This document shows positions 31,701 through 46,700 of a stretch of DNA of 64,000 nt, piece by piece. The stretch spans positions 4,040,001 to 4,104,000 of the forward strand of contig NC_063993.1 in the NCBI RefSeq assembly GCF_932276165.1, given 5' to 3'. The DNA is from Plutella xylostella (taxonomy: Eukaryota > Arthropoda > Insecta > Lepidoptera > Plutellidae). Each line of letters begins with the position of its first letter. Position 1 is the stretch's first letter. The position numbers and the translations under genes were made by a program. The notes beneath the pieces were generated by a model. That model had not been told where the DNA came from and did not search any database. It saw only the letters and a list, made by a program, of their open reading frames with translations.

Positions 31701-34700
31701 GAAACAAAAGAACTAAAAAATAGAATTCATATTTACGCAAAATAAAGATAGGAAGTTTTTTATTTATTTAAATCACAAACCACGAAAATCTATTGGAAAA
31801 TCCATGTTTACCGCTTATACAGGAAGTTTACTAATACACATCCTCTATCTAAATTTGTAATTGTGTAATGCATTTAGTACACGACACTCTAACTCTGCTA
31901 TTAAATTTTCCATGCTCTAACTAACTCCCGGATCTTTGAATATACAATCAAGGAGAAGCGAATATTCAGTCTGCAGACGATATCGATCTACATTCTACAA
32001 AGTATACATCAGTAACAGAGTTACTGCACTAATCCATTTAATGCAAATGAAATTTATCTTTCTGCGCCAACGATTCTTTGTGACGTTGCCGTTGTTATAC
32101 GAATTTTATAGCGTATAGTAAATCCAGGATTTTAAAAATATATTAGATCTTTATTTTAGTTTTATTATAACTATTTCAAAAAGCATCGTACTTTATCACA
32201 TTACACTAGCACCAATATAGCGGGATTTTAGGAACACCGGTGCGTATAAAACGAATGAAAAAATAAACGTTTTCTATAAACGAACGCAGCGATGACAAAA
32301 CAGGTGACGAGGCAAACACAAACGCATTGTACAAACCCATTCGGTGTCCACAATCCACAACCGGAAAGCGCGACCGCCGAAATGTCAGCCGCTACCGGGT
32401 GAGAATTAATCAATAGCGACAAGCGAGACATGAGGCTCGCGGCATGCATGATTGATGGCACCAACCTGCTTCCACTCCGCCTTGTCGATGACCTCCGCGC
32501 CCGGCGCCTGGCTGTCCGACACCGGCGGACGCAGCAGCGATATGTACTGGGAATTAAAAAAAAACATTAGTTTTTCTTTTAATTGTATACTTTTGGGGTT
32601 ACGGTTTACGGTTTAAGACATTTATTTCTCAAAAAGAATAACAAATTCACTTATATGAGAAACAACATATTTTCTAAGTACTAAATCTATCTATATTAAC
32701 AGCATGCGTAATTATGGATAAGTACGTACATTATATAAATGAAGGGTAGTCCTAAAATAAGTAACATAAACAGATTGTAACAAAGAAATGTTTGCCAAGG
32801 TTGTGTTTACATTGATGGCGATTATGGCGAATACAAATGAAAAATATTACAGTGCGTTATATAAAATTTGTGCTATTTAAAATATAAATTCATATTATAA
32901 ATAGGGTATAATATTATATGTATGTATGAATTTACACTTGAAATAATATGTAAGTATGTAAATAGTTTTTTTTTTCTTAACATGGTCTTATGTAGTATTA
33001 ATAGAAATCTGACGTAGTATTAATATAAAATACCTAGGTATATATCCAGGATAGGCTGGTATAAATCTTATTTTATTTATTTATTAAGTAACGAAAAGTC
33101 CTTTAAAATGTGCAATTTTAGTAGTTTCTTAAAAATTGTTAGTGTTTTTGCTTCTTTTATATCTTTAGGTAATTTATTGTACATACGAGCTCCTTCGGCT
33201 ATTATGCTACTCGGTTCCCCGATTTTTTTCTCTAACTACGCGTCCCGCGGTGGCGTCGATGCCTGACAGCTAAGTATTTGGTAGGGTAGGTATAATGCTA
33301 CTATGTAGTTAGAGTCGCGGTTTACAGAGCAACGCTCCGAATTTTTTTTTTCATATGCTAGCGTGAACTCCCTGTATCGGTTCCATTAAATAGAAGGTAC
33401 TCCGCTTAAAGTAATCAGTATTAGGGAAAACAAACGAATTGAAAGTGCTACTATCATGTTGCATGCATATCGATCATTAGCGAGGTGGTCAATTGTCAAA
33501 TGTTTAGTTGAATCGAAACTCCATTTTCATAAAACCGTGAATGTAGCCGGAGACGTGATCAACGATAAATTAAACTTATGCTTAGCTATCCCTTAAAAAC
33601 GGGTCAGTTAATATACTTCAGCTATTCCTATTACCTCATCACCGGCAGGTATTCAAGCTTGTTACTTCCAGCTCAGTGCGTTCACATTTTCAAGTTCCTT
33701 AGTCTGGGTTTAAACGCTATTATCACATTGAATAGCCGGTGCACTCGAGATCTCCACGAGCATGAAAAGGAGAGGTAGCTATTTGTCCGACTGTTTTAAT
33801 ATTTTAATTTGTATAAAACTTGATAAAGTCGGAAAGCGATGCAGCTGCAACTTTCTTAATTGAATTTTGTGCACTTCTGGAAATTCCTTGCGTTATTGAT
33901 GAAACAAAAGCCGTTTCTGATGGGAAATTGGAATCAGGTGCTGTGGCTTTGCTGTAGTACTTAATAGTTATTTTGAATAACAATGACCAGAATCATTAAG
34001 TATCGGTAAGTATATCTATAAGCTAAGTTACTGTATGTAGGTATATCTAATGAGTAAAAAAAACTAAAAGGTAAGATTTAACCTGTTTATACGAACATTC
34101 TCATCTGATAATTGCCATACTTGAATATATTTTAACTATTATGTAACTATGCCACTGAATTTACGTCGGCCATGTACATACATAATATCTATACATGAAC
34201 ATGTACATTTTATATGTGTTATGTACTGTTTGTGTTATTTCATCGGGTAGTGGTAAACGGATTAGGGATGTCGCGTCGGTTCTTTATTAGATTAGACTGG
34301 AAATGTTATTGTTGAATTCCTTCCCTTTGAGCAATCTTTACAAAGGCGCAATCGGAAAACATATTTTTGGGTTTCTCTGGTTGTCTGAATTGATAGAAAT
34401 GCCATTTATTGTATCCGCTAATTCATTTCGGTTGAAGTTTTCGTTCTCGTTTTTTTTTGGAAAATTATTCATTTCACTTTTTCTGATCCAATTTGTTAAA
34501 ATAACAACACCAATCCCGCTCAGTATTCATAAGATTCTGCTCAGTAAAAATTACGAGTGGAAAAGTTTAGTCCGTCCGTAAACAAAGTTGGAATAACAAT
34601 GCAGGTACGTCCGGTATCTGTCGAATTGAGGGAAATACCAGATTATGAAGATATTTTCTTACGATATTGGTGCCTTACATCACCTTTGGTTTGTGACGTA

Positions 34701-37700
34701 CAATACCTTAGTTAGTAAATAATGAAGCAATTAATTAACTCCTTATTCTGAGCAAAGTGGATCTCGTGTTTCACACCAGGGTTTTCAGCGTGTTCCATTA
34801 TTAATAATAATCATAAGTACATCGATCACTTAATTATTAGTGTAGGTATAAGGTTTAATTAATTCTAACACATGAAGAAATATATTTTATTATTATAGTT
34901 GCAAAACAGAACTTGTCTTTTGTATCTGCAATGCCGCTAAAACATCGATCTGTAGCAAAGTGTCTACTGGGCATTTTCAAGCTATCGCTACATTTCCTCC
35001 TAATGGCTCTTTGACAGATAAACTTATACTTTCGCCGCTCTGCAAATTACGACGCGACGTGTCGCCGTCTTTTTTTCGCGAATTTCCAAAACTTGTTCAG
35101 AATGACCCGCCGAATCACCTTTTTGCTTAGTATACCCTTTTTGCAACACCCTATATAAGTATTGTAGTGATCGAGTCTCTCAACAAATAACTAGTTGATT
35201 CCGTTAACTTGTAGGGCATTACCTATATGTGTAAGGACCTATACATATCATAAACGCGTGTAGCTCGTACTACAACAACTCTATTCAACGTGACTGACAG
35301 TGGTACGGGACACCTTTACAATACTCGACATTCAGCAAGCTTGTTTACCTGAAAATGTCGTATTGGTCGGGCTGCTACGACTTATGAAATGGTTTGAACA
35401 TAAGTTTGAATGATAACTTTTACTACTTAAACCCTATTCGTTTCTTAGATAATTATATTCGAAATAGACCTGCATATAGAGTATGAGTTTCGACACTCCA
35501 CATGGTAGCCTCTGTTACGTACCGTGAAGTAGGGTACATTGAACTGATAAAGGCATATTCACACATATCAGTGATGCTTCAGTGCCGACTGCCGACACAG
35601 GTCCGCGGCGGACCTGTGCCGGCACTGTGCATGTGTGAATGATCCTTTAACGGGAAGGTCACTGATACAATTCCACTATGGATGGAAAGAAGTACCTAGA
35701 TGGACAGTATACGCTACATACTGTACCAAACTGTTTTGTAAACTGTCATTTCAAGTTTGATCTGAAAAATTATTATTATTATTATATCTTTGCCCGTGAG
35801 GAAGGCCGAGGACCGAGTGTTGTGACGCTACATGGGAGAGGCCTATGTCCAGCAGTAGATGATTATTGGCTGATGACGATACCTTCTCCCGGTCGAGGCT
35901 GCGTATGACGTCGAGGTCGGTGCAGTCGGAGATGCCGCCGTGCACCACGAGCACGCGGTTGTTGATGACGGCGCCGAGCGGCAGCCAGCGGTAGACGCCC
36001 TCGATCAGCTTGAGGAGACGCTCTGCGTTGTGCTGCAAGAGGAGGAGCTTCAGGGAGTGTATCACGAGTATAGCCTACTCAAGTCGATAGCAATTTGTAT
36101 GAAATCTTCATCGGCGCCACTGTCTAAAAATTCATATAAACTCCAGGAACCGCCTATCGAATAGCTAACGACTTAAGTCGACAATATTTGCAATACGTAG
36201 GTACACACAGTTAGTGTTTCGCGAACTCTTTTACAAACAAACGAATAAAGAGAGAGGTTTATTAATGTAAACTTCATGTTAAATTGTGGCTTCGCTGTCG
36301 TTAAATATTCAAACGTTGTGAATACCGGTAAAAACACGCAGAAAGTGCCTTTTATAAATGTGTACCTACTAAAAGTATGATAATATGTGCACCAAAGTAA
36401 AATAAACAGGTATTGCAAACCCTCTATTCATATATGACTCAAAGGTATGAAATTAAAATGTTAAAAATAAGTCAAATCTATGTTTGCATCATTAAAAAAA
36501 GTTTTGAAGAGTAAAAGTTGCGCGCGCTTTTATTTCGGTACGAAGTAAAATTGTACTTTGTCAGCTACGAACCCTTTGACGTAAAAGTTTTAGCGTCTTA
36601 GCTCTAGTTTTGCAACTTACTCAGGTATATTTACTCACCTTGTATTTCTGATGTACTTCTTTAATGAATCCGTACCTAATTGGGGCAGAAAATAAAGAAC
36701 TTTATTACACAATTACACACAACTCTCCGTGAAAGTTTCATAATTTGCGTCTGCGAAAGCAAGTTAGTTAAATACTTTAGCTAGCTATCCAACTCCAAGT
36801 ATTTTGTATTCGCCCGTACAAACGCTACAATGCAGAATGCAATATTAAAAGCGGACTGCATCAGTCTGTCGTATTTGGTGAACATAACATGGTGCAAATT
36901 GACTTTGGGATTTTGTTATTCATGTAACAAAATCCCAAAATAGTTATTTAAATATTATGTGCCATATCAAAGGCTTCAATATGTTTGAGTTACACGACAC
37001 GTTACACCATTTTAAATTTACAAAGAATTATTTTAATAGGTCCATAAATTGCAAAGTAATCTATGAACATACAGAAAAAAATTACATACAGACGAACTGA
37101 CAACCTCCTCCTTTTTTCGATGTAGGTTAAAAATGCGTAATAAGACCTTTGAGCTCCAGTTTAACAACGCAAACCGCCGTCACTCACCTAGAGTTCATAA
37201 TAAGGTCCTCGTGGTTGCCCCGGTTCAGATAGACGCCGCCGGGGAAGGCCAGCATGCAGGCTAGCAGCAGCAGCAGTACCTCCAGCCCCTTCTTGCCGCG
37301 GTCCACGAAGTCTCCGTTGAAGATGTACGGGTTCTCCGGAGACGGGAGACCGTTCTGCGTAGGGAGGTGGTTAGAGTTAGTATTGTTTGTCTTTCGTACA
37401 ACTTATGGATGTAATAAATGATTGAGTATTAAGTATTGTAATATGATTCATTCATACGTGGATGCTCCACGGGATTATATTTTGAAATTCTGCACTTCAA
37501 AATAACCCGCATGACCGATGTTCTTACACTGGTAACCGGTAATATTGGTATAATAAGTATGTAAGTTCAAAGAGCTCCCTCTTTTGAGCCTCCTTGCCTA
37601 TGTCCCGTGGATGATGGTTGGTTTCAATGATTCAAGCATACTTATTACTTAATTTTGAAAAAAGGTATGTTGTATATATTAGGCTTTAGTTTTTTTACTA

Positions 37701-40700
37701 CCTTGTAAATTGGCTGACAATCAATGGATTTCTATTGAGTCTGATTTCCCGGGACTCAACCTGAAATAATATAATTATGCACCTATATTGTTGTAGGTAT
37801 GTTGAATACGGAAATATCGGAGTTTGGGTTATGTAAATTTTGAGTAACATCTACTACAGTAGATTCAAATCAGATTTTCAATTAGATCTGCGGGGACTTG
37901 TAGCCGATCGTATCTCCGGAACAGATTGTGCGGGACGTGCCTGAGTCCCCATGTCGGACTAGGGGGGTCACTCTATATGACAAAAAACTAATTTTTGGAG
38001 CGCCTCTGCGCGATCTTTGACTCTTACTCGTTGTATTCAACGTTCCGATTGCACGACAGCTCTCGTTCGTTCGTTTTCGTCAGTATAGAGTAACCCTCTA
38101 TAGAGGAATACTATGAACTACGGTCTAATATCAGCACGCCAATAATATCATTTTGCATCAGATGATATTTGCTTTGCATTTCACATCATATTCGCTTGAC
38201 CTTTACGTCAAAGATAGAATCTTATTCCGGATTTTATATCTGCCACTTTGTTTTATTTATTCATTCAGTGCACGGCTAGATCATAAAATAATACAATAAA
38301 ATTTTCTGCTCCATAGAATCTAAATGTCTATTAGTATTCATACCTAATCTAATTAAGACTCTACGTACTTTGTACAATCTAATTGTCTGCTTCAGTAAAC
38401 TTTCAGCTTCACTATGTGTCTAACACTCAGATAATATGGGTCTTTGACGATATCGTAGGGCTAAGTACTTCCCTTTACGGCTTAAGTTATTAATATTTTT
38501 CGTGAATCCGTACATCGGCCCACGCAGTGCCTGCAAGGTCGCCGTGGCACTGTCAGGGATCGATGGGCGGCGTGGGGCTCCCTCTTGCGTCACCGTTATC
38601 CTTAGTATAAACCGCACAAACCCTGTTATCCCCTTTTTACGAGGACATGACCTGCGCTCAGCTATTATGACCAGATACGGGCTCCGGGCTGTAAAGAGGA
38701 CAGGCCACACATAAATTTTATACGCACTTTAAAAAGTAGTTTCCTTCTAATTTCAAAATATTAAACGACTTTATTTACGAAAAGCATGAGATGAGCTGTG
38801 ACTCGTGTAATAAAAAGAACGTTAAAAAGCTCTCTCTGCAGTGAAGACATAACTCAATTGTTCACGTGGCAAGTGAGGGTTACGTGTGTAAAATACATAT
38901 TATGATTGCTTTTGTGCTCTTCAACTCCGTGAACATAACAATCTTAGTACCTATGAACGTATTGTATTTTAAGAAATGGTGTATTACGGACAGACGCCAA
39001 CAAAATATCGTGTGTCAGTCCAAAAGTTTCAGAAAATGCCTTTTGAAAATAATGACTGTGTCCGCTGAAACTCGAACCGCACGCGAGCGGCCATCACATT
39101 AACAAAACAGATTAACTGCCAATCTCATGCTCCAACCCTTTAACAAATCCATCCACTCCCTGTCAGCTGAGCGAGGCGGATCGTTGGCCATCACATTAGA
39201 TTATAATGCACACCACTGTCAGCCCTATGTCATCCTAGTTAAGAGCTAAGAGCATAAGGATTTTATGCCCTACTCCTTAGATCTCGTCCCACAAAGGATG
39301 GCATTAAAGCATGAAACTTATAAGCTCCGATCGTAACGTCCTCTCGTGTGCATAGTTGAACTAACTAATAACCAGAGTTTGGTGTGTAGGATTGAAACTA
39401 TGGCAGTAAACGTGAAGAGCGATTAATGGCGGGTGTCGCGTTTAGTCGCGTCGTTTTAGGTAATCCTGTTGGTTGTATTCTGCTTCTTTTGAGTTTTATT
39501 TAAAGTGACTGCAATTTTCTTTTATTGGAAATTATCTTCCCCTTCAACAATAGGTATTACTAAATGAAAATAGAACATCTGGTTGAACAAGAATTGCAAT
39601 AAGTAGGTATAAGCGCAAACAGCTAGCTAGTAAGGCTGTATATTAATATATTAATATATTCTTTAGTTCTTTATTGCATAACACAATACCTATTTATAAG
39701 TTTACAAAGAGCGGACTTATTAAGTTAGTCAGACAAGAGGAAGTGGATTCAACTCCATATAAAGTGTTCAATTTAAGTCTCTCTTTAATTTACCTCTATT
39801 TCTTAGTTAAAGATGAATCAGAATAGGACTGTTGAACAAAAGTAAAGGTAGTTTATACAATTGGTACGCTTGGGAGAGAGAACATAAAAGATCGTCAATA
39901 AAATATGTTTACGCCCCGATCCCTCGAGCGTCGTATCTGATGTCCCTTGATATGAAACGTTATTACTTCTGTACATCGATACTGGAGGGTTACTCTACCC
40001 TACAAAAACTAACGAATGAGAGACATCATGCAATCGAATCGGTACGCTTCATGCAACGAGATAAAGCTTTGGTTAGCACAGCAGCGGCGCGTCTGAAACT
40101 ACATGTGTCGTAAGCTAGAGTAAGTCTCCTAATGGTGATCATCGATCTTATTTCTGGATACCATTACCACATTTATTTATACGAATTTTAAATAAGTAAA
40201 TCATAGCAATGTAGCATCAGTAATAGCAAACAGCAGCAGCGGTCGTCATTTTCATTAGCTCGGCTGGTTCTTGCCCATCAGTATTAGCTTATCATTATTA
40301 CCAAACCCCAAACAGGCCTGGTCAACTATCCATCAGAAACTGCTGGATATGCTATGCATGGCCTCGAGCTCCGTTTCCGGAATTCCTTACACAGACACTA
40401 CCGACTGCCCTCTCCAAGACCATTAAACATTGTTTGCCTTCGCATTACGCGCATAACCCCTCCTTATGTACTGATCTCCAGTAAACATTGTAATATCATA
40501 ATGATAAACAAACAATGCAATAAGCGATCGACAAGTAGTCGGGGCTTACGGAAATAGCGTTGTGAAAACATGGCGTTTAAATGAGGTCGGCGTAACAGGC
40601 GGTCAATCAATCAAGCTGACTGCGACTGGACAAATTGGATGACGCGTGCGCCGCTCCCTCCCGCCAGCCCTGCGGGGTTGCTCTATACTGACGAAAAACT

Positions 40701-43700
40701 AACGTGGTCATCCCAATTTATTGTGGTATATATTATTGTGTCACTATATAATAATTTTATATAGTGGCCTCCCTGGGTCGCCGCAGCGCACACTGAGAGG
40801 TTGATGGTACTGCTAAATGCGCATACCACAATAAATTTGGCATTCGTAGGTATATATGTATAGGGTGTTTCAAAAATGGTATGCCGAAAGGGGGTGACTC
40901 AAAGGGTCGTTCTGAACAACTTTTGTTATACGAGTTTTGAGAATTCACGTAAAAAAAACCTTCACCACAGAAACTTTGTTGGTTACATGATCTTTCGTTC
41001 TAGATGATCCTTAAATAAATCTGTACAGACAAAAGGTTTTATGTAGACATACAGTGATTGTAGATACAACAATATAAATGCCATAAGTACATCATAGGAA
41101 CAAATAGTTTTTCGTGTATTTCGTTTGTTTTATTCAGTTCATTTCACTCTGCAAATTGTTGCGTAAATAGAATGGCACCTAGTTTGTTTATTTATACAGT
41201 TGATTCACTCTCATCAGTGACTTCTATTTGTGACTACATAACTGTAGTACATTTTCGGTTGTAGGAACTGGAAAATCGCAACTTTATTGCCCCACCAACG
41301 TCGTTTATTACCAACAGTAGTACAAGTATTAACTCATTAAATTATGGTTATAAACTCTCCAAACAAGACCGTTGAAAACAAATTAGCCTGCAGGTTTAAT
41401 GGTGGCTATCAATAAAGGCGTAGCCGCGTAAGCTGGCCGTTTGTCTGTTTACCGTCCCCGTGAGCCGAGCCGAGGTGAGCCGCTCATCCACTGGACGCGT
41501 GACCTACTCCGCCCCCTCCACGTCAAAACCCCATAACTATACTGTGGCTATGCTCATGTTCTTTGAGCTGTAAATATTTTCTAGAAATAGAAAGATAACG
41601 CGGTCGCTGAGATCATTAGGAGCTGATAAAGAAGCGAGATTTCAATTTCTGCGTATCAGAATATACATCCTATTTTCATTTCAAAGTTATGGCTGGCGCT
41701 TTTAAACTGCAGTTACTTTTGACTCTCAAAAGATAAACTCTCCTTTGAATTAATGCTACTAGCGGGTTCAGTATTTGCTCTTGGCGTCAGCGGAAAATAA
41801 GCGGAAAGACTCCTTACGGAAACCTTACGCCCGCTCAAATGCAGACTACTCTTCTAAATAAACGTTTACCCAACAAATAGCGGACGTGTCTCCTATTTGC
41901 TTCTGTATGCTCTTACAGTTTATGCGATATGTTATAGGTGCACGTGCTATTTGGCCCGGACAGGGTCACTCTAGTTTCAGGAAAACAGAATTTTGGAGCG
42001 AAGCTGCGCTATCTACGACTCTATCTAGTTGTAATAAGCTTACCGATATAGCGTGATAGCTCTACGAAACTTTGTATTTCGTCAAGCAAGAGTAGTCCCC
42101 TGGAACTAGAATGTTCCGCAGATACTATGTCACTTCCCCTTCAGCTCCGAGTGAAGACGATGTCGAGTTTGGCTTTTACTAACCTAACTGTATCTACATA
42201 GTGTACCTATTAGTTTGAAAACTACAGTATTAATTTGGATTTGTACACCGTGTACAGAACGGTTGGTAAGCATACATTTGTCCGTGTTTAGCAGTCTATA
42301 ATAATTATGAACAAAAAATTAGCGTAAACATTTATTTTTGATGCAACGCTGAATCTTTATCTTACCTTTTGCCTTTTAATATAAATACCTTTTCCACGTA
42401 AACTGGCATACATAGTTCTTTTAACATGTAGAAATATTTGACGCTTACCTAATACAAAATAAAGTCTGTATTTGAAATCAAACCACGTCTTTCAATCGCG
42501 AATTCTATTCGAATAAATTGCATGAACGTTTGTTGGAAGCGCCGCGGTGACTTTAACAAATCGGTACGTTTCTTTGGATTGGCTTCGCGAGGGTCAATCA
42601 ATGGCTGAATAGTGAAAATGTCAAAGGTGAAACCAATCCAAATAGCATGGCTGATGATGTAAGTTTTGACATAACAAATAAATTGCTTACGATACAGTTT
42701 AATTAATTAAGTACAGTTAGTAGTAAACTACAATACTTACGAAGCTGCAATCACCTACAGTACCTACATCAAGGTAACATTTGAGATATTATTAAAGCTT
42801 GTGAGTTTATACGTTCGGCGGATTAAAAAACTCATTTTAAATCAAGCTAAGCAGCTATTAAACCATATTAGCTTTTTCGTTCTCAGGGCTAATAAGAGAA
42901 GTTTCCACTGAATGTAATCCGGACCCTTAACATGAGACCGCTTTAGGATTAACCCCATTTACTTCCGATCCAGAAAGTACACGATAAAATCCGCCTAATG
43001 TCTAAAAATAGGAGTAATCACAAATAAGCTTATGAATAGACCTATAAGTACATGTACCTATAGGCAATAGATATATGTATGTTATGTATATGTACATGTA
43101 GGTTGAAGTGGTAGATAAATGTAATATAATGTGAAGCGTTAAAAAATACGGTGCCGCCGACTGCATTAATCTACAGGTTTCAAATTTTAATAACATCACG
43201 CTTGCAATCCCTTACGGAGGAGGCAGAAATGCACTGCTAAATCTCATTTCAGTATAAATGTCTTTCACATCATGTAAGTATATTACGTGAAGCCGGTACG
43301 TATCGTATTTAAATTAGTGAGACGGTGTACGGTATCAGCTGTAGTTTTTGTTTACTATTCCGTGCATGGCGGATGGTGACTGTCACGCGCGGCGGACGCT
43401 CTATCTAGTTCGTATTGTTTATCAAAGATAACAAAGTACTCTGTGCCTGGTACGTTAGTAGCGATACTCACCCAAAGAAAAATGTAGGGGATGGGCCCTA
43501 CAATGCCCTACATCTGTGACAAAAATCGCTGAGAAAACGTATTCTTTTCTCTATTTGGCACTGTTACGTTTGCGTCGAAAAGGGCTAGTAAGCCGCTGCG
43601 CTGTGCGCGAAACTAGAGGGCTGCTCTAACTTGACAAAAAACGAACGGAAGACAGCTACCACATCACAGAGGCGTGGCGTGGTTAGTAGCGCTTCGAAAC

Positions 43701-46700
43701 TTCGTATGCTAAAGTGACCTTTCTGCCTGCCTTTATACAGCCTGTATTTATAAGCAAAAAGTTGAAAAGATTCTCAACGAGTTTCTTTTGCCATTTCTTT
43801 CCTCCTTAATGAGCCCGTGAAATGGTGGTAGAGTAACATTATGAGTATCGACAAATAATTGTAACATTTTACGTCGATTACAAACATTTCAATATTTCAT
43901 TTCCTTGACCCTCACCTTATGGAATATAACGAGCAGATCGTCGAGCTTCCCGTGCAGGTCCCCGCAGATAGTGATCTGGCTGGAGATGGAGGTGGTGGCG
44001 GCGTGGATGTTGGGCAGCCGCTTCAGCGCCGCCGTCGCCTCCTTCAGGATCTGCGCCACGTGCCGCGCGTGCAGGCGGTGCTGGGAGGGGAGAAGGTCAT
44101 CATCATCATCATCAGGTCCTGAGATCCGTAATCAGGGACATAGGGCTTGAAGAGTAGATTTCCACTCTGGCCGGTCCGTAAATTACCGCCGAAACCGGCA
44201 CAAGACCGGTCAGTGGAGAAGATTACTAGGGAAATAAAACAAACTCTTCTTTTTATGGTATTGGTGGTAAATACAACAGAAGAAGAGTCTGGGCTAAGGT
44301 TTGTCATGCTGATGCAAGGATTAGTGAGACAGATCAGCGTATTTCGTCTGTGTGTTGATGAATCTAAATTTCCCTAAAAACGGTTGTTACTGGCGTAAAT
44401 GAAATTAATTTCAACATTGCACAACCGAGCATTGGAAGGTGAGTTTAAAAAAAAATTAGCATGACGTGAGTGATTATGATTTTCCGGGAATACATCGCCT
44501 TAAGGTAGTTTTCCTTCAGTGCCCGACTTATATATGTGTCTACCCTATGTAATATAAAAAGGTAATCAGGCAGAACTCGATCGATAGCTCGTGATGACAA
44601 CGTGACAAGCCCTCGGCAGTTACGGAGCGGGTTGATTAGTCACGATTACCCCCCGTTGCCTGATGTTTTTACGCCAATCCTTGGAGCTCTATTCAGCGCA
44701 ACAAAATCATTCCAAAGCGATAGTTAGAAATATTTTGAATACCAATATGATATAGATTGATGGTGTAGTTGTAGTGAATTATGACATAAAATATATTGTG
44801 AAAGCTTTTAAATACCAATATGATATTAATATTAAAAAGAGGGGGCTTTGAGTTCTAGTTATTACTCTATGACTGAAGGTACACTCACGAGCAATTTAAA
44901 AGTTCACATATAAAAAGACATACCAGGTGGAACGATTTCATTGCTCGTGCGTGTAGTATAGAATGTCAGCAATACTTCCAAGCACGGCCACTTTGTGATT
45001 GCTTTGCTGCTATGAATAGTCAACCTGCACATGTTTGAAACACCGCGCCGCCACCTCTAACTAGGTTTTAATGGCGTCAGAACTCATTACAAACAAGTTT
45101 GGTCGCCAGAAGGACCTGTATATGAAGCACTTAACACCCAACCTTTGAATAATTTTCACTAAGTATACAGTAAACTCACCATAATTGAGGTAAATAGAGG
45201 TCCTTTACCCTGTACATATACGGTAAAGTACCCGTTTCGTGGGTACCGGATATACCCATACCCACTGTCGTCTTTACATTTGCGGTTCCACGAATGTGAA
45301 TAGCCCCGTGGACCGGACAATGTAAGAAGATCTCCCACAAAATCGCTTTATTTGAGACGTTAGTAGATGTCTAAGGTAAGGGAATTTAACGGTTCATCAA
45401 CATTCGGCTACCCAATGAAATGCTATTTCACATAGGTAGGTACATTATTGCCAACGAAGATGATTTGAGGTTTCCCACAAAGTGGACGAAACGTTCGATA
45501 GGCGAAACAGACTGTGGGTTTAAAGTTTATGTGCCAAACGATAGTGGACAAACCGTTTCAGGGGGTCACTCTCTCACGAATGATCTAACAAAAACAAAAC
45601 TGCAGCTCTTACCAAGACACTATCTCATTGTATTAGGCAATGACAATTTACGTTCGTTCGTTCGTTCGTTCGATTAAGAGAGTGACCCTCCAGACTCGGA
45701 GCTTACAGTAACAGAGTATACTATAAATGATGGTACCTTTTTCTTCCGGAATGCCTCTATGAGTAGGTCGATGTCCTTCCTCTGGAGCGGGAACTCAATG
45801 TCCGGCCCCCGCATGGGCTTGGGGGGCGCCGTCTCGTCCACGCCCCCGCCCTCGTCCGACTCTTCGGAGAATACTTGCTCCACTGCAGGGACACCAAGGA
45901 AAGGTTACACATCTAAGAGGTTATAGACAGATTTTTATAGGTAGGAATGATTATTTTCTCTGAACTATTTTCATGGAACTAAGCATACATAGGTTAAGCC
46001 CCAGTTTCATCATACTCGGTTAGATCATAACCAGGGATTAGTTTTTGACTTTTGACACATCTGTCAAAAAAATTTAAGACATATAATTGATGAACCAATC
46101 CCTTGTTATGGTCTAGCCGAGCATGATGAAACTGGAGCAAAGCATACATAGAATAGCTTAAGAATCTATGTGAACCTGATTTGAATTTGAATCCATTTGA
46201 ATGGCACTTGCCCTGAAGATTCCAAAATGTCAATTAGGCACTTGGCTTACAATCTCGGAATGAAATAGGGCTTCTCTCAACCTGAGCCCCGAATCCCTAT
46301 AAGTCACCATGAAATCCTGGCGGCGTCGCCGTTCACAAAAATAAAATTCATTTTCCCAATCCAACTGGAGCCGGACCGAATAAATTTTGCACAGCACAGC
46401 TTGTAGAGCTTAAAGAATTTCGGTAAAACAATTTGTTATTGGAAGGCTACCTAAGCTTTTGCCAATAAATTTTCAGGAAAAACGCCTCCAAAGTCACACT
46501 CAATTATGCAAGCAGCCGGCCTTAGCTTTATAATATTAAAAACTAGGTTTCGTGTGACATAGTTCTAGAAATAGCGAAGGCCCAGTTCTATCTTCGGAGA
46601 GGTCATTGCAGTTGGAATTATGTATTTGTATGTGACATAGTGGACCGCAGGGCTCGCGTGCGCTCCGGCACTGAAATAAACCACAAAGAGGCCAAGCAAG

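Larger units (their letters stand above)
32547..35882. other. rdgC intron 8
   Basis: 3.3-kb intron carrying a CR1-like RT fragment (33077-33210), a repeat end at 35077, a GC-rich fold-back at 35560-35649 and an RTE-like 3' tail at 35770-35880 that reaches the splice donor of exon 8. Confidence 0.5.
37355..43915. other. rdgC intron 5
   Basis: 6.6-kb intron dense in repeats: MITE copies at 37962, 39984, 40674, 41962 and 43616, and a dispersed repeat end at 40861. No additional exon or ORF with a recognisable domain. Confidence 0.5.
44081..45736. other. rdgC intron 4
   Basis: 1.7-kb intron with an (ATC)n microsatellite at 44097-44115, a short TIR element at 44881-44956 and a MITE copy at 45560-45690. 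Confidence 0.5.
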
